Source of the DNA: Armatimonadota bacterium
Lineage (GTDB): Bacteria; Armatimonadota; Zipacnadia; Zipacnadales; FEN-943
NCBI GenBank assembly: GCA_026419655.1
Contig: JANZZA010000414.1
Span: 1-5,072, forward strand
DNA: 5,072 nucleotides
Direction of reading: 5' to 3'
The translations under genes and the position numbers were made by a program. The notes beneath the pieces were generated by a model, which was given only the letters and a program-made list of their open reading frames with translations, did not search any database and had not been told where the DNA came from. The first letter of the stretch is position 1; the number at the start of each line of letters is the position of its first letter. Positions 1-4,581 of the stretch are shown here, one piece after another.

Positions 1-145
1 CGTAGTAGGCGCCCCTAAAAGAGACGGTTAGAGCCCGGGCGACCCGGTGGTGGTCCAGCAATCGGAGAAGCTCCTGTAGAGGATAGTCGCGCTGGCGGGA
101 ACGGTCGAAGCCGAAGAAAGTGTTGACGTCAATCGGCTGCAACAT
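1..145 (-). CDS. Amidohydrolase-like TIM-barrel protein, N-terminal 48 codons (3' end beyond window)
   Basis: An ATG at 145-143 opens a frame with no stop to the left edge, giving 48 codons that begin MLQPIDVNTFFGFDRS. A GGAG Shine-Dalgarno at 153-156 lies 7 nt upstream, which supports this start. The pattern IDVNTFFGF, followed by an amphipathic stretch (LQELLRLLDHHRVARALTVS) and a GAYY motif, resembles the first beta-strand and helix of proteins in the Amidohydro_2 (amidohydrolase-related, metal-dependent hydrolase) superfamily. In the canonical members the first strand carries an HxH metal motif. Here the equivalent is DVN, as I recall for a subgroup of uncertain substrate. Most of the barrel and the other catalytic residues lie outside the window, so no reaction can be assigned. 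It is separated from guaB by about 200 nt containing hairpins, so it may have its own regulation. The reading frame and start are well supported; the family call is moderate. Confidence 0.7.
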   Translation of the reverse strand, partial: MLQPIDVNTFFGFDRSRQRDYPLQELLRLLDHHRVARALTVSFRGAYY

Positions 146-152
146 GGTCTTT

Positions 153-156
153 CTCC
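153..156 (-). promoter_or_regulatory. Shine-Dalgarno GGAG for the amidohydrolase-like gene
   Basis: On the minus strand the sequence reads CGGAGAAAGACC immediately before the ATG at 145, giving GGAG with a 7-nt spacer. This fixes the start of a gene too truncated to be judged by length. Confidence 0.6.
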
Positions 157-195
157 GATCAGCGACTGCTGCGCCCCGCTAACCCCAAACGGCCC

Positions 196-238
196 GCGCC
201 CCTTCGCTCAGGCGCCTAGCAGCGAAATGTGTTTTCGC
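196..238 (-). repeat. Two adjacent small hairpins with a mutually exclusive alternative stem
   Basis: Read on the minus strand, GCGAAA (238-233) can pair with TTTCGC (227-222) across a 5-nt loop. GCGCC (215-211) can pair with GGCGC (200-196) across a 10-nt loop. A third pairing, TTCGCT (226-221) with AGCGAA (208-203), overlaps both: it uses the 3' arm of the first hairpin and the loop of the second. This is seen directly in the bases. A regulatory role is inference, since the stems are short and no T-run or known riboswitch consensus accompanies them. Confidence 0.3.
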
Positions 239-307
239 GCTGTCGCTGGAAGACTTACGCTGTGTCTCCTTCTTCCTTTGACAGTGCGCAGCGTCTCTCC
301 TGTGCGC

Positions 308-332
308 TGGTGGTTTCGGCGAGCAACCACCA
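308..332 (-). repeat. Perfect 8-bp inverted repeat downstream of guaB
   Basis: TGGTGGTT (308-315) and AACCACCA (325-332) are exact reverse complements around a 9-nt loop. The hairpin starts about 15 nt past the guaB stop codon on the minus strand. There is no downstream T-run, so it is not a standard Rho-independent terminator. It could stabilise the 3' end of the transcript, or act as a weak terminator together with Rho. Confidence 0.4.
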
Positions 333-347
333 ATCAGTCCCAGCAAT

Positions 348-1826
348 TTATTCCTCGGGCAACTGATAATTGGGAGCTTCCTCGGTGACTATGATGTCGT
401 GGGCGTGGCTTTCGCGCAGGCCAGCGGAAGTGATGCGGATGAAACGAGCCTTTTGGTGTAGTTCAGCAAGGTTGTGCGCGCCAACGTAACCCATTCCCGC
501 GCGTAGACCACCCACAAGCTGAGTGATAACGACCGACAGCGGCCCCTTGTAAGGCACCCTCCCTTCCAGGCCCTCCGGGACAAGCTTCTCTGTGCTCACA
601 TCGTCCTGCAGGTAGCGTTCCCGCGAGCCCTCCCGCTCACGCATGGCAGATAACGACCCCATCCCGCGGTATTGCTTGTAAGTGCGGCCGCGGTAGAGAA
701 CCCTTTGGCCTGGGCTTTCCTCAGTACCGGCAAACAGAGCACCAATCATGACCGATTCTGCGCCGGCGGCGAGGGCTTTGGTGATGTCGCCGGAATACTT
801 GATGCCGCCGTCGGCGATGACGGGTACGTCGTGCTCCCGGGCAGCACGGACAGCCTCCAGGACGGCTGTAATCTGCGGAACGCCTACTCCGGCAACCACT
901 CGGGTCGTGCAAATGGAGCCAGGCCCCATACCCACCTTAACTCCGTCAGCGCCAGCGGCTATCAGGTCCCGTGCGCCTTCTGCAGTTGCCACATTGCCGC
1001 CAATGACTGCCACCGCTGGGAAGTTCTCCTTCAGCCGGGCCACGGTATCCAGCACATTTCGGGAGTGACCATGGGCTGAGTCAACGAAAATTGCATCTAC
1101 CCCCCGCTCGACCAGCGCGGTCGCACGCTCAAGAGCCTCCCCACCTGCGCCCACTGCCGCCCCACAGCGCAACCGCCCAAGCTCGTCCTTGCATGAATTG
1201 GGATACTTGGCGATTTTCTCAATGTCCTTGATGGTGATCAGGCCACGCAGATTGCCTTCGTCGTCCACTACCGGCAGCTTCTCGATACGGTGCTCGTGAA
1301 GGATGGCCTTGGCCTGCTCGAGTGTAGTGCCCTCGCGGGCGGTGATGAGCCGTTCTGCCGGCGTCATTACCTCACAGACGTGGCGATTTAGATTGGTCTC
1401 GAAGCGCAGGTCCCGGTTGGTAAGAATACCTATCAGCTTGCGGCCCTCGGTAATTGGCAAGCCAGAAATGCGGTACTGGGCCATTAGCTCGAGGGCTTCG
1501 CGGACGGTCGCCTGAGGACCAAGAGTCACCGGGTCAACAATCATGCCGCTTTCTGAGCGCTTGACGCGGTCAACCTCCTGGGCCTGGCGCTCGATGCTCA
1601 TATTCCGATGAATGACGCCCAGGCCACCCTCGCGGGCTATGGCTATGGCCAGGGGCGCCTCGGTGACCATGTCCATGGCCGCGCTCAAAACCGGTATGTT
1701 CAAGCGGATCGAGCGCGTCAGCCGGCTGCTTACGTCCACCTGCGACGGCAGCACGTCAGAGTAGCCGGGCAGCAAAAGCACGTCGTCAAAAGAAAGCGCC
1801 ACCTCACCTATCCTGTCGTCCTCCAT
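348..1826 (-). CDS. guaB: Inosine-5'-monophosphate dehydrogenase
   Basis: This enzyme oxidises IMP to XMP with NAD+, the committed step of GMP synthesis in the cytoplasm. The 492-residue product has the complete family layout: the N-terminal signature LSFDDVLLLPGYSDVLPS, a tandem CBS (Bateman) insert at roughly residues 94-211, and the rest of the (beta/alpha)8 barrel. The catalytic loop GPGSICTTR is at 301-309 with the nucleophile Cys306. IADGGIKYSGD binds the IMP phosphate near 337-347. The flap begins YRGMGSLSAM at 386, and the Arg404-Tyr405 pair in RERYLQ matches the water-activating dyad. The ATG at 1826 was chosen because the bacterial family begins shortly before the FDDVLL motif. It is preceded by AAGAAGGGA with a 5-nt spacer. 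A GTG at 1868 would add 14 residues and has GGAGGGG only 2 nt upstream; that alternative remains open. The gene follows the cupin isomerase by about 120 nt. All key residues are present, so it should be active. Confidence 0.97.
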   Translation of the reverse strand: MEDDRIGEVALSFDDVLLLPGYSDVLPSQVDVSSRLTRSIRLNIPVLSAAMDMVTEAPLAIAIAREGGLGVIHRNMSIERQAQEVDRVKRSESGMIVDPVTLGPQATVREALELMAQYRISGLPITEGRKLIGILTNRDLRFETNLNRHVCEVMTPAERLITAREGTTLEQAKAILHEHRIEKLPVVDDEGNLRGLITIKDIEKIAKYPNSCKDELGRLRCGAAVGAGGEALERATALVERGVDAIFVDSAHGHSRNVLDTVARLKENFPAVAVIGGNVATAEGARDLIAAGADGVKVGMGPGSICTTRVVAGVGVPQITAVLEAVRAAREHDVPVIADGGIKYSGDITKALAAGAESVMIGALFAGTEESPGQRVLYRGRTYKQYRGMGSLSAMREREGSRERYLQDDVSTEKLVPEGLEGRVPYKGPLSVVITQLVGGLRAGMGYVGAHNLAELHQKARFIRITSAGLRESHAHDIIVTEEAPNYQLPEE

Positions 1827-1831
1827 AGCCG

Positions 1832-1840
1832 TCCCTTCTT
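1832..1840 (-). promoter_or_regulatory. Candidate ribosome binding site for guaB (ATG start)
   Basis: The minus strand reads AAGAAGGGA, then CGGCT, then ATG. It is weaker than the GGAGGGG at 1871-1877, but the spacing is better and the ATG agrees with the family N-terminus. The competing GGAGGGG sits only 2 nt before the GTG at 1868, or 4 nt counting from the GGAGG core. Confidence 0.4.
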
Positions 1841-1947
1841 CCTGAAGCACGGTATTGGGCGCGGGCACCGCCCCTCCGCAGTCGTTGTCGCTGCCAGACT
1901 CGAAAGCATGAATACCCTATGGTTTCACGCCGGTGGCCGCTGGCGAG

Positions 1948-2778
1948 CTATTGTCGGATTTGGAGCTGCTCCCAGATCTTGTCCAGGTGGCCCTGTGGGC
2001 GGCAAACCCACTCAAACAGCCCCGGATTGTCCGCGCACCACCGGTACATTGGCCGCCCCTCGACCAGGCCCAGAGCCTCCACATCCACTGCCTGGGCCTC
2101 GCGGATAGCTGGCAAAGGCTGCTTGTATACAGGATTGGGCACCCATTTGGGCGCGCCCGTCTCGTCCTGCACACGGTAGTAGCAGTACCCGCGGGCCTGT
2201 TCAACGGATTGGTAGTACGACTTGAACCAGTCGCAGACCCAGTTGGCCATGACCAGCGGCCTGCCCGGATTTGGATTGATCGTCACGTGCCCATAATTGG
2301 GCGGCATGACCACCTGCCGGCCGGGCTTGGCGTGGACGATGATGAAGTCCTTTACCTCGACGTAGTAGGGGTCTTTGTAAATATCGTCCACGTATTGCAG
2401 CACGTAGATTGCCTCGCCGTACAGTACCTCGTAGACCTCCGGCCAGCTAATGGGATATTTCCAGTGAATGTAGGGATGGTAGTGGCCCGCCGTCTTGAAG
2501 TACTCCGGACCGAACATGTCGCCGCGGAAAACCGAAATGTCATACCGCAGGCCGTATTCCCGGCGCAGGTGAGAATGTTCGGGCAGGCAAATGTCGCGGT
2601 ACATCCAGTAGACGATTTCCGGACCGTCGCAGTCGGGGTCCATGAGAACAGGGCGCATTTCGTCTAAAGTCCGAATACCTGCGTCCGGCAAATCCCAGCC
2701 AGGCTTCGCCGACCGCAGCTCGTAAGTCTCCGGGTCGAAAAGAATCGGCAGACCGCACAGGTCGCTCAGGTCAATCAT
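1948..2778 (-). CDS. pgiA: Cupin-type (archaeal-type) glucose-6-phosphate isomerase
   Basis: This protein is predicted to interconvert glucose-6-phosphate and fructose-6-phosphate as a metal-dependent cupin, unrelated in fold to the common bacterial PGI. The 276-residue product shows the family signature TAGHYHP at 96-102, PEVYEVLYGEAIYVLQ at 113-128 and PGRQVVMPPNYGHVTIN at 152-168. Probable metal ligands, by comparison with Pyrococcus PGI as I recall it, are His99, His101, Glu114 and His164. The N-terminal part (LPILFDPETYELRSAK) also matches that family. Two differences stand out: about six extra residues between the HxH and the Glu ligand, and an extension of about 57 residues (220-276) beyond the point where the roughly 190-residue archaeal enzymes end. 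The ATG at 2778 has AGAGGAGG 9 nt upstream, and the protein starts MIDLSDLCGLPILFD. The frame stays open to an ATG at 2913 without a ribosome site, so the longer form was not used. It lies just downstream of a ROK kinase, consistent with glucose use. Mannose-6-phosphate activity is also possible. Confidence 0.88.
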   Translation of the reverse strand: MIDLSDLCGLPILFDPETYELRSAKPGWDLPDAGIRTLDEMRPVLMDPDCDGPEIVYWMYRDICLPEHSHLRREYGLRYDISVFRGDMFGPEYFKTAGHYHPYIHWKYPISWPEVYEVLYGEAIYVLQYVDDIYKDPYYVEVKDFIIVHAKPGRQVVMPPNYGHVTINPNPGRPLVMANWVCDWFKSYYQSVEQARGYCYYRVQDETGAPKWVPNPVYKQPLPAIREAQAVDVEALGLVEGRPMYRWCADNPGLFEWVCRPQGHLDKIWEQLQIRQ

Positions 2779-2849
2779 CAATGCAAACCTCCTCTGAGAT
2801 GTGTCAGGCACCGTCGCGACGGGCGCGCGGGAGCCCCTGACACGAGCAT
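2778..2849 (-). CDS. Possible 23-codon leader ORF upstream of the cupin isomerase
   Basis: An ATG at 2849-2847 opens a 23-codon frame (MLVSGAPARPSRRC...) that ends in TGA at 2780-2778. The final A of that stop is the first base of the isomerase ATG (TGATG), an arrangement typical of translational coupling. AGGAGG at 2853-2858 precedes the ATG, but by only 3 nt, which is tight. The isomerase's own Shine-Dalgarno lies within the last codons of this ORF, and the whole 2801-2843 inverted repeat lies inside it. The peptide is rich in Arg and has no recognisable domain or run of one amino acid. It could be a real leader peptide controlling pgi translation or a chance frame in a GC-rich gap. Confidence 0.25.
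   Translation of the reverse strand: MLVSGAPARPSRRCLTHLRGGLH
2788..2795 (-). promoter_or_regulatory. Strong Shine-Dalgarno for the cupin isomerase
   Basis: AGAGGAGG on the minus strand lies 9 nt before the ATG at 2778. This favours the 276-residue product over the in-frame extension to 2913. Confidence 0.75.
2801..2843 (-). repeat. Inverted repeat with an inner palindrome in the isomerase leader
   Basis: GTGTCAGG (2801-2808) and CCTGACAC (2836-2843) are perfect 8-bp reverse complements. They enclose a 27-nt segment that contains a perfect 12-bp palindrome, CCGTCGCGACGG (2811-2822). The structure ends about 5 nt before the Shine-Dalgarno of the isomerase gene. No T-run follows on the minus strand, so it is unlikely to be an intrinsic terminator. 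It could be a protein-binding operator, an RNA stem affecting translation, or a copy of a short dispersed repeat. No second copy was noticed in this window. Confidence 0.45.
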
Positions 2850-2905
2850 TGCCCTCCTGAAAGCCGATGGCCGCGGGCGCTACATAACCTCGCAAACCCA
2901 CCCCC

Positions 2906-3877
2906 TTACGCATTGAGCGCCATCATAGCCACGGCGGCCGCCCCGATAACTCCAGCGTCATATCCCAGGGCGGCCGGCACTATGTTCACTCCTCGGACCC
3001 ATCTCATGGCAAGCTGGCGGAACCGCCGGCGCGCAGGCCCCAGGTAAACATCCCCCAGGGCCGAAACGCCTCCGCCTACTACCACGATTTCCGGGTCGAG
3101 GAGGTTGACGCTGAGGGCCAAAGCCCAGCCCAAATACCCGCCAGCCTCTGCCACTATCTTCCGCGCGGTCTCGTCGCCACGTGCAGCATATTCACCGACT
3201 GCCTGGCCCGTCAAGGGCTGTGTAATCGCCAGTGCTGAGTCGCCCAATAGGCCGGCCTGACGCCGCTGCCGCGCCATGCGCCCAATGGCGTCGCCCGAGG
3301 CCAGGGCTTCAAGGCAGCCACGCTTGCCACACGGGCATTTGGGACCGCCTGGGACCAGGACGAGGTGGCCTATTTCGCCCGCGTTGAAGTGGGCACCGCG
3401 ATGCACACGCCCGCCCACGACGAGGCCACCGCCAATGCCCGTGCCGACGTTAACGTAAAGTACCGGGTCATACCCACGCCCGGCCCCGAAAAGGGCCTCT
3501 GCCAGCGCCCCGGCGTTAGCGTCGTTCTCCAGATAGGCCGGCAGGCTGAGAGCTTGCGAAAAAATCTCGGCCAAGGGGCGACCAGCCCAGCCCCTGACAT
3601 GGTGAGAGCGCCGGATGACGCCAGCAGCGGCGTCCACCGGCCCGCCGAAACCAATCCCCACAGCCGACGGCCTCCACCTCCGCCCTGCCTCGTCGAGCAG
3701 AGAACGACACGCCTCCAGCAACATGGCTAGACAAGCGTCGGCCCCGACAGAGCGCGGCGTCGTCATGCGACGCACAGCTATCAGGGCCCCGTCGCGGCCA
3801 ACCAGGCCTGCGGTCATCCGCGTGCCGCCTATATCTACTCCAAGGAAGCTTTCAGCCCGACCACGACCTCCCGTCAT
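2906..3877 (-). CDS. ROK-family sugar kinase (probable glucokinase)
   Basis: This is a predicted cytoplasmic ATP-dependent kinase that phosphorylates a hexose at C6, most likely glucose. The 323-residue product has the ROK layout: phosphate-binding loop VDIGGTR at 14-20, GIGFGGPVD at 74-82, LENDANAGALAEALFG at 116-131 with the probable catalytic base Asp119, and NVGTGIGGGLV at 143-153. The sugar and zinc region GEIGH is at 167-171, with CPCGKRGCLE at 181-190. Zinc ligands by family knowledge are His171, Cys181, Cys183 and Cys188. A second nucleotide-binding segment, VVVGGGVS, lies at 265-272. There is no N-terminal helix-turn-helix, so it is a kinase rather than a NagC/Mlc-type repressor. The ATG at 3877 is 6 nt after the gmhA stop with little Shine-Dalgarno of its own, suggesting coupled translation. 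The isomerase downstream points to glucose. N-acetylmannosamine, fructose or allose cannot be excluded from sequence alone. Confidence 0.92.
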   Translation of the reverse strand: MTGGRGRAESFLGVDIGGTRMTAGLVGRDGALIAVRRMTTPRSVGADACLAMLLEACRSLLDEAGRRWRPSAVGIGFGGPVDAAAGVIRRSHHVRGWAGRPLAEIFSQALSLPAYLENDANAGALAEALFGAGRGYDPVLYVNVGTGIGGGLVVGGRVHRGAHFNAGEIGHLVLVPGGPKCPCGKRGCLEALASGDAIGRMARQRRQAGLLGDSALAITQPLTGQAVGEYAARGDETARKIVAEAGGYLGWALALSVNLLDPEIVVVGGGVSALGDVYLGPARRRFRQLAMRWVRGVNIVPAALGYDAGVIGAAAVAMMALNA

Positions 3878-3883
3878 CGCCCG

Positions 3884-4450
3884 TCACTCTGAAAGAGCCG
3901 CTTCCACGGCGTCGCACAGCAAGTGGCCAAGCAACAGATGAGCTTCCTGGATGCGGGCTGTGTCGGCGTGGGGAACCCGAAGCTCGACGTCACATAGCTC
4001 CGCCAGCTTACCACCGTCGCGGCCCGTGAAGCCTACCACCAGGGCCCCGATTTCCCGGGCCGTCTGAGCAGCCGCGCATACATTGGCCGCCTGGCCCGAG
4101 GTGGAAAGCGCGATAAGTACGTCGCCGGGCCTCAGCAAGGCTTCTACTTGGCGCGAAAACACTTTGTCAAAGCAGTAGTCGTTGCCCACGGCCGTGAGGA
4201 TGGAACTGTCCGTGGTGAGAGCAACAGCGCGGAAGGCCCGGCGCTCTCGGCGGAAGCGCGCCACCAGCTCTGCAGCGAAATGCTGAGCCTGGGAGGCGCT
4301 GCCACCGTTGCCACAGAAGGCTACCATGCCGCCGGTCTGAAGCGCCTTGACCACTGCCGCCACGGCAGACTCAAGCACTGGCAGTAGCTGCGTACATGCT
4401 CCAAGCACGGCCGCGGCGTCGTCTATCTGCCGCTTGAGTACGTCATTCAT
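3884..4450 (-). CDS. gmhA: Sedoheptulose-7-phosphate isomerase (phosphoheptose isomerase), SIS domain
   Basis: GmhA converts sedoheptulose-7-phosphate to D-glycero-D-manno-heptose-7-phosphate, the first step towards ADP- or GDP-activated heptose for lipopolysaccharide, S-layer glycans or similar polymers. The 188-residue product is close to the E. coli enzyme in length (about 192) and is a single SIS domain. Motifs are CGNGGSASQAQHFAAEL at 46-62, TTDSSILTAVGNDYCF at 79-94, FSRQVEAL at 98-105, LSTSGQAANV at 115-124, TGRDGGKLAEL at 142-152 and RIQEAHLLLGHLLCDAVE at 166-183. The zinc and catalytic set of E. coli GmhA is matched by His57, Glu61, Gln168 and His176. The frequent Asp of GGSxxDAxH is Gln54 here, which I believe is a common variant. 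The ATG at 4450 has GGGAGGG 7 nt upstream. No hldE, gmhB or hddA homologue is in view, so the heptose route cannot be confirmed. Another sugar phosphate is a possible substrate. Confidence 0.9.
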   Translation of the reverse strand: MNDVLKRQIDDAAAVLGACTQLLPVLESAVAAVVKALQTGGMVAFCGNGGSASQAQHFAAELVARFRRERRAFRAVALTTDSSILTAVGNDYCFDKVFSRQVEALLRPGDVLIALSTSGQAANVCAAAQTAREIGALVVGFTGRDGGKLAELCDVELRVPHADTARIQEAHLLLGHLLCDAVEAALSE

Positions 4451-4457
4451 AAACTGA

Positions 4458-4464
4458 CCCTCCC
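4458..4464 (-). promoter_or_regulatory. Shine-Dalgarno GGGAGGG for gmhA
   Basis: The minus strand reads GGGAGGG, then TCAGTTT, then ATG. The 7-nt spacing is near ideal and fixes the gmhA start at 4450. A second in-phase ATG is not needed. Confidence 0.65.
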
Positions 4465-4498
4465 GTGCTATGTGAAGCGCTGAGGCACTCGAGAATAA

Positions 4499-4514
4499 GA
4501 CCGGAAAGACGGTC
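4499..4514 (-). repeat. Small hairpin in the CAP-gmhA gap, weakly terminator-like
   Basis: GACCG and CGGTC pair perfectly around a 6-nt loop. On the minus strand the stem is followed by TTATTCTCG. The 5-bp GC-rich stem and mixed T-rich tail make a poor intrinsic terminator for the CAP gene, whose stop codon is about 70 nt upstream. The bases also overlap a poor -35/-10 pair, so the element could equally be part of a promoter region. Confidence 0.2.
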
Positions 4515-4537
4515 GCAATCTGGTTTATCTCACTGCT

Positions 4538-4556
4538 CTACCAAAGACCTACCAAA
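4538..4556. repeat. Direct repeat CTACCAAA with 11-bp period
   Basis: CTACCAAA occurs at 4538-4545 and again at 4549-4556, 11 bp apart start to start, which is about one DNA helical turn. The pair lies in the gap upstream of gmhA, at 88-106 bp from its start codon. Such spacing is seen in some operators, but two copies of 8 bp are also compatible with chance. Confidence 0.3.
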
Positions 4557-4581
4557 CTTTTCGCCCACGAGCGACCATCAG

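Larger units (their letters stand above)
146..347 (-). other. Noncoding 202-bp interval between guaB and the amidohydrolase-like gene
   Basis: No ATG-initiated frame is visible on the minus strand here before the ATG at 145. The interval contains several inverted repeats: 308-315 with 325-332, 222-227 with 233-238, 196-200 with 211-215, and a weaker GGAAGA/TCTTCC pair. None is followed by a T-run on the minus strand, so no standard intrinsic terminator for guaB is present. No T-box or purine-riboswitch consensus was recognised. It most likely serves as guaB 3' UTR plus the leader of the next gene. Confidence 0.5.

Noticed and set aside
278..306. TTGACA on the plus strand at 278-283 as a promoter -35 box
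   Set aside because: No -10-like hexamer occurs 16-18 nt downstream (the bases there are TGTGCG), and no plus-strand gene follows.
146..347. T-box, purine riboswitch, SRP RNA or tRNA in the leader interval
   Set aside because: None of the conserved core sequences of these RNAs (for example the T-box TGGNACC segment or a tRNA T-loop GGTTCGA) could be found on either strand.
672..1079. Plus-strand open frames opposite guaB (also 748-1068, 1303-1515 and 1608-2108)
   Set aside because: They lie over a complete IMP dehydrogenase with all catalytic motifs and have no recognisable product of their own.
1928..1945. CGCC...GGCG inverted repeat just after the isomerase stop as a terminator
   Set aside because: The arms are only 4 bp with a 10-nt loop and no T-run follows on the minus strand.
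1933..2667. Long plus-strand open frame of 244 codons opposite the cupin isomerase gene
   Set aside because: The minus-strand frame carries the full cupin signature and a strong ribosome site. The plus-strand frame shows no recognisable domain and is expected from GC-rich codon bias.
2779..2913. In-frame N-terminal extension of the isomerase to an ATG at 2913
   Set aside because: It would add 45 residues with no family match, lacks a ribosome site and overlaps the end of the ROK gene, while the ATG at 2778 has AGAGGAGG at good spacing.
4492..4518. TTGCGA - 15 nt - TATTCT on the minus strand as a sigma-70 promoter for gmhA
   Set aside because: Both hexamers match only 4 of 6 positions and the spacer is short. 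It is too weak to list as a promoter and is kept only as part of a finding.
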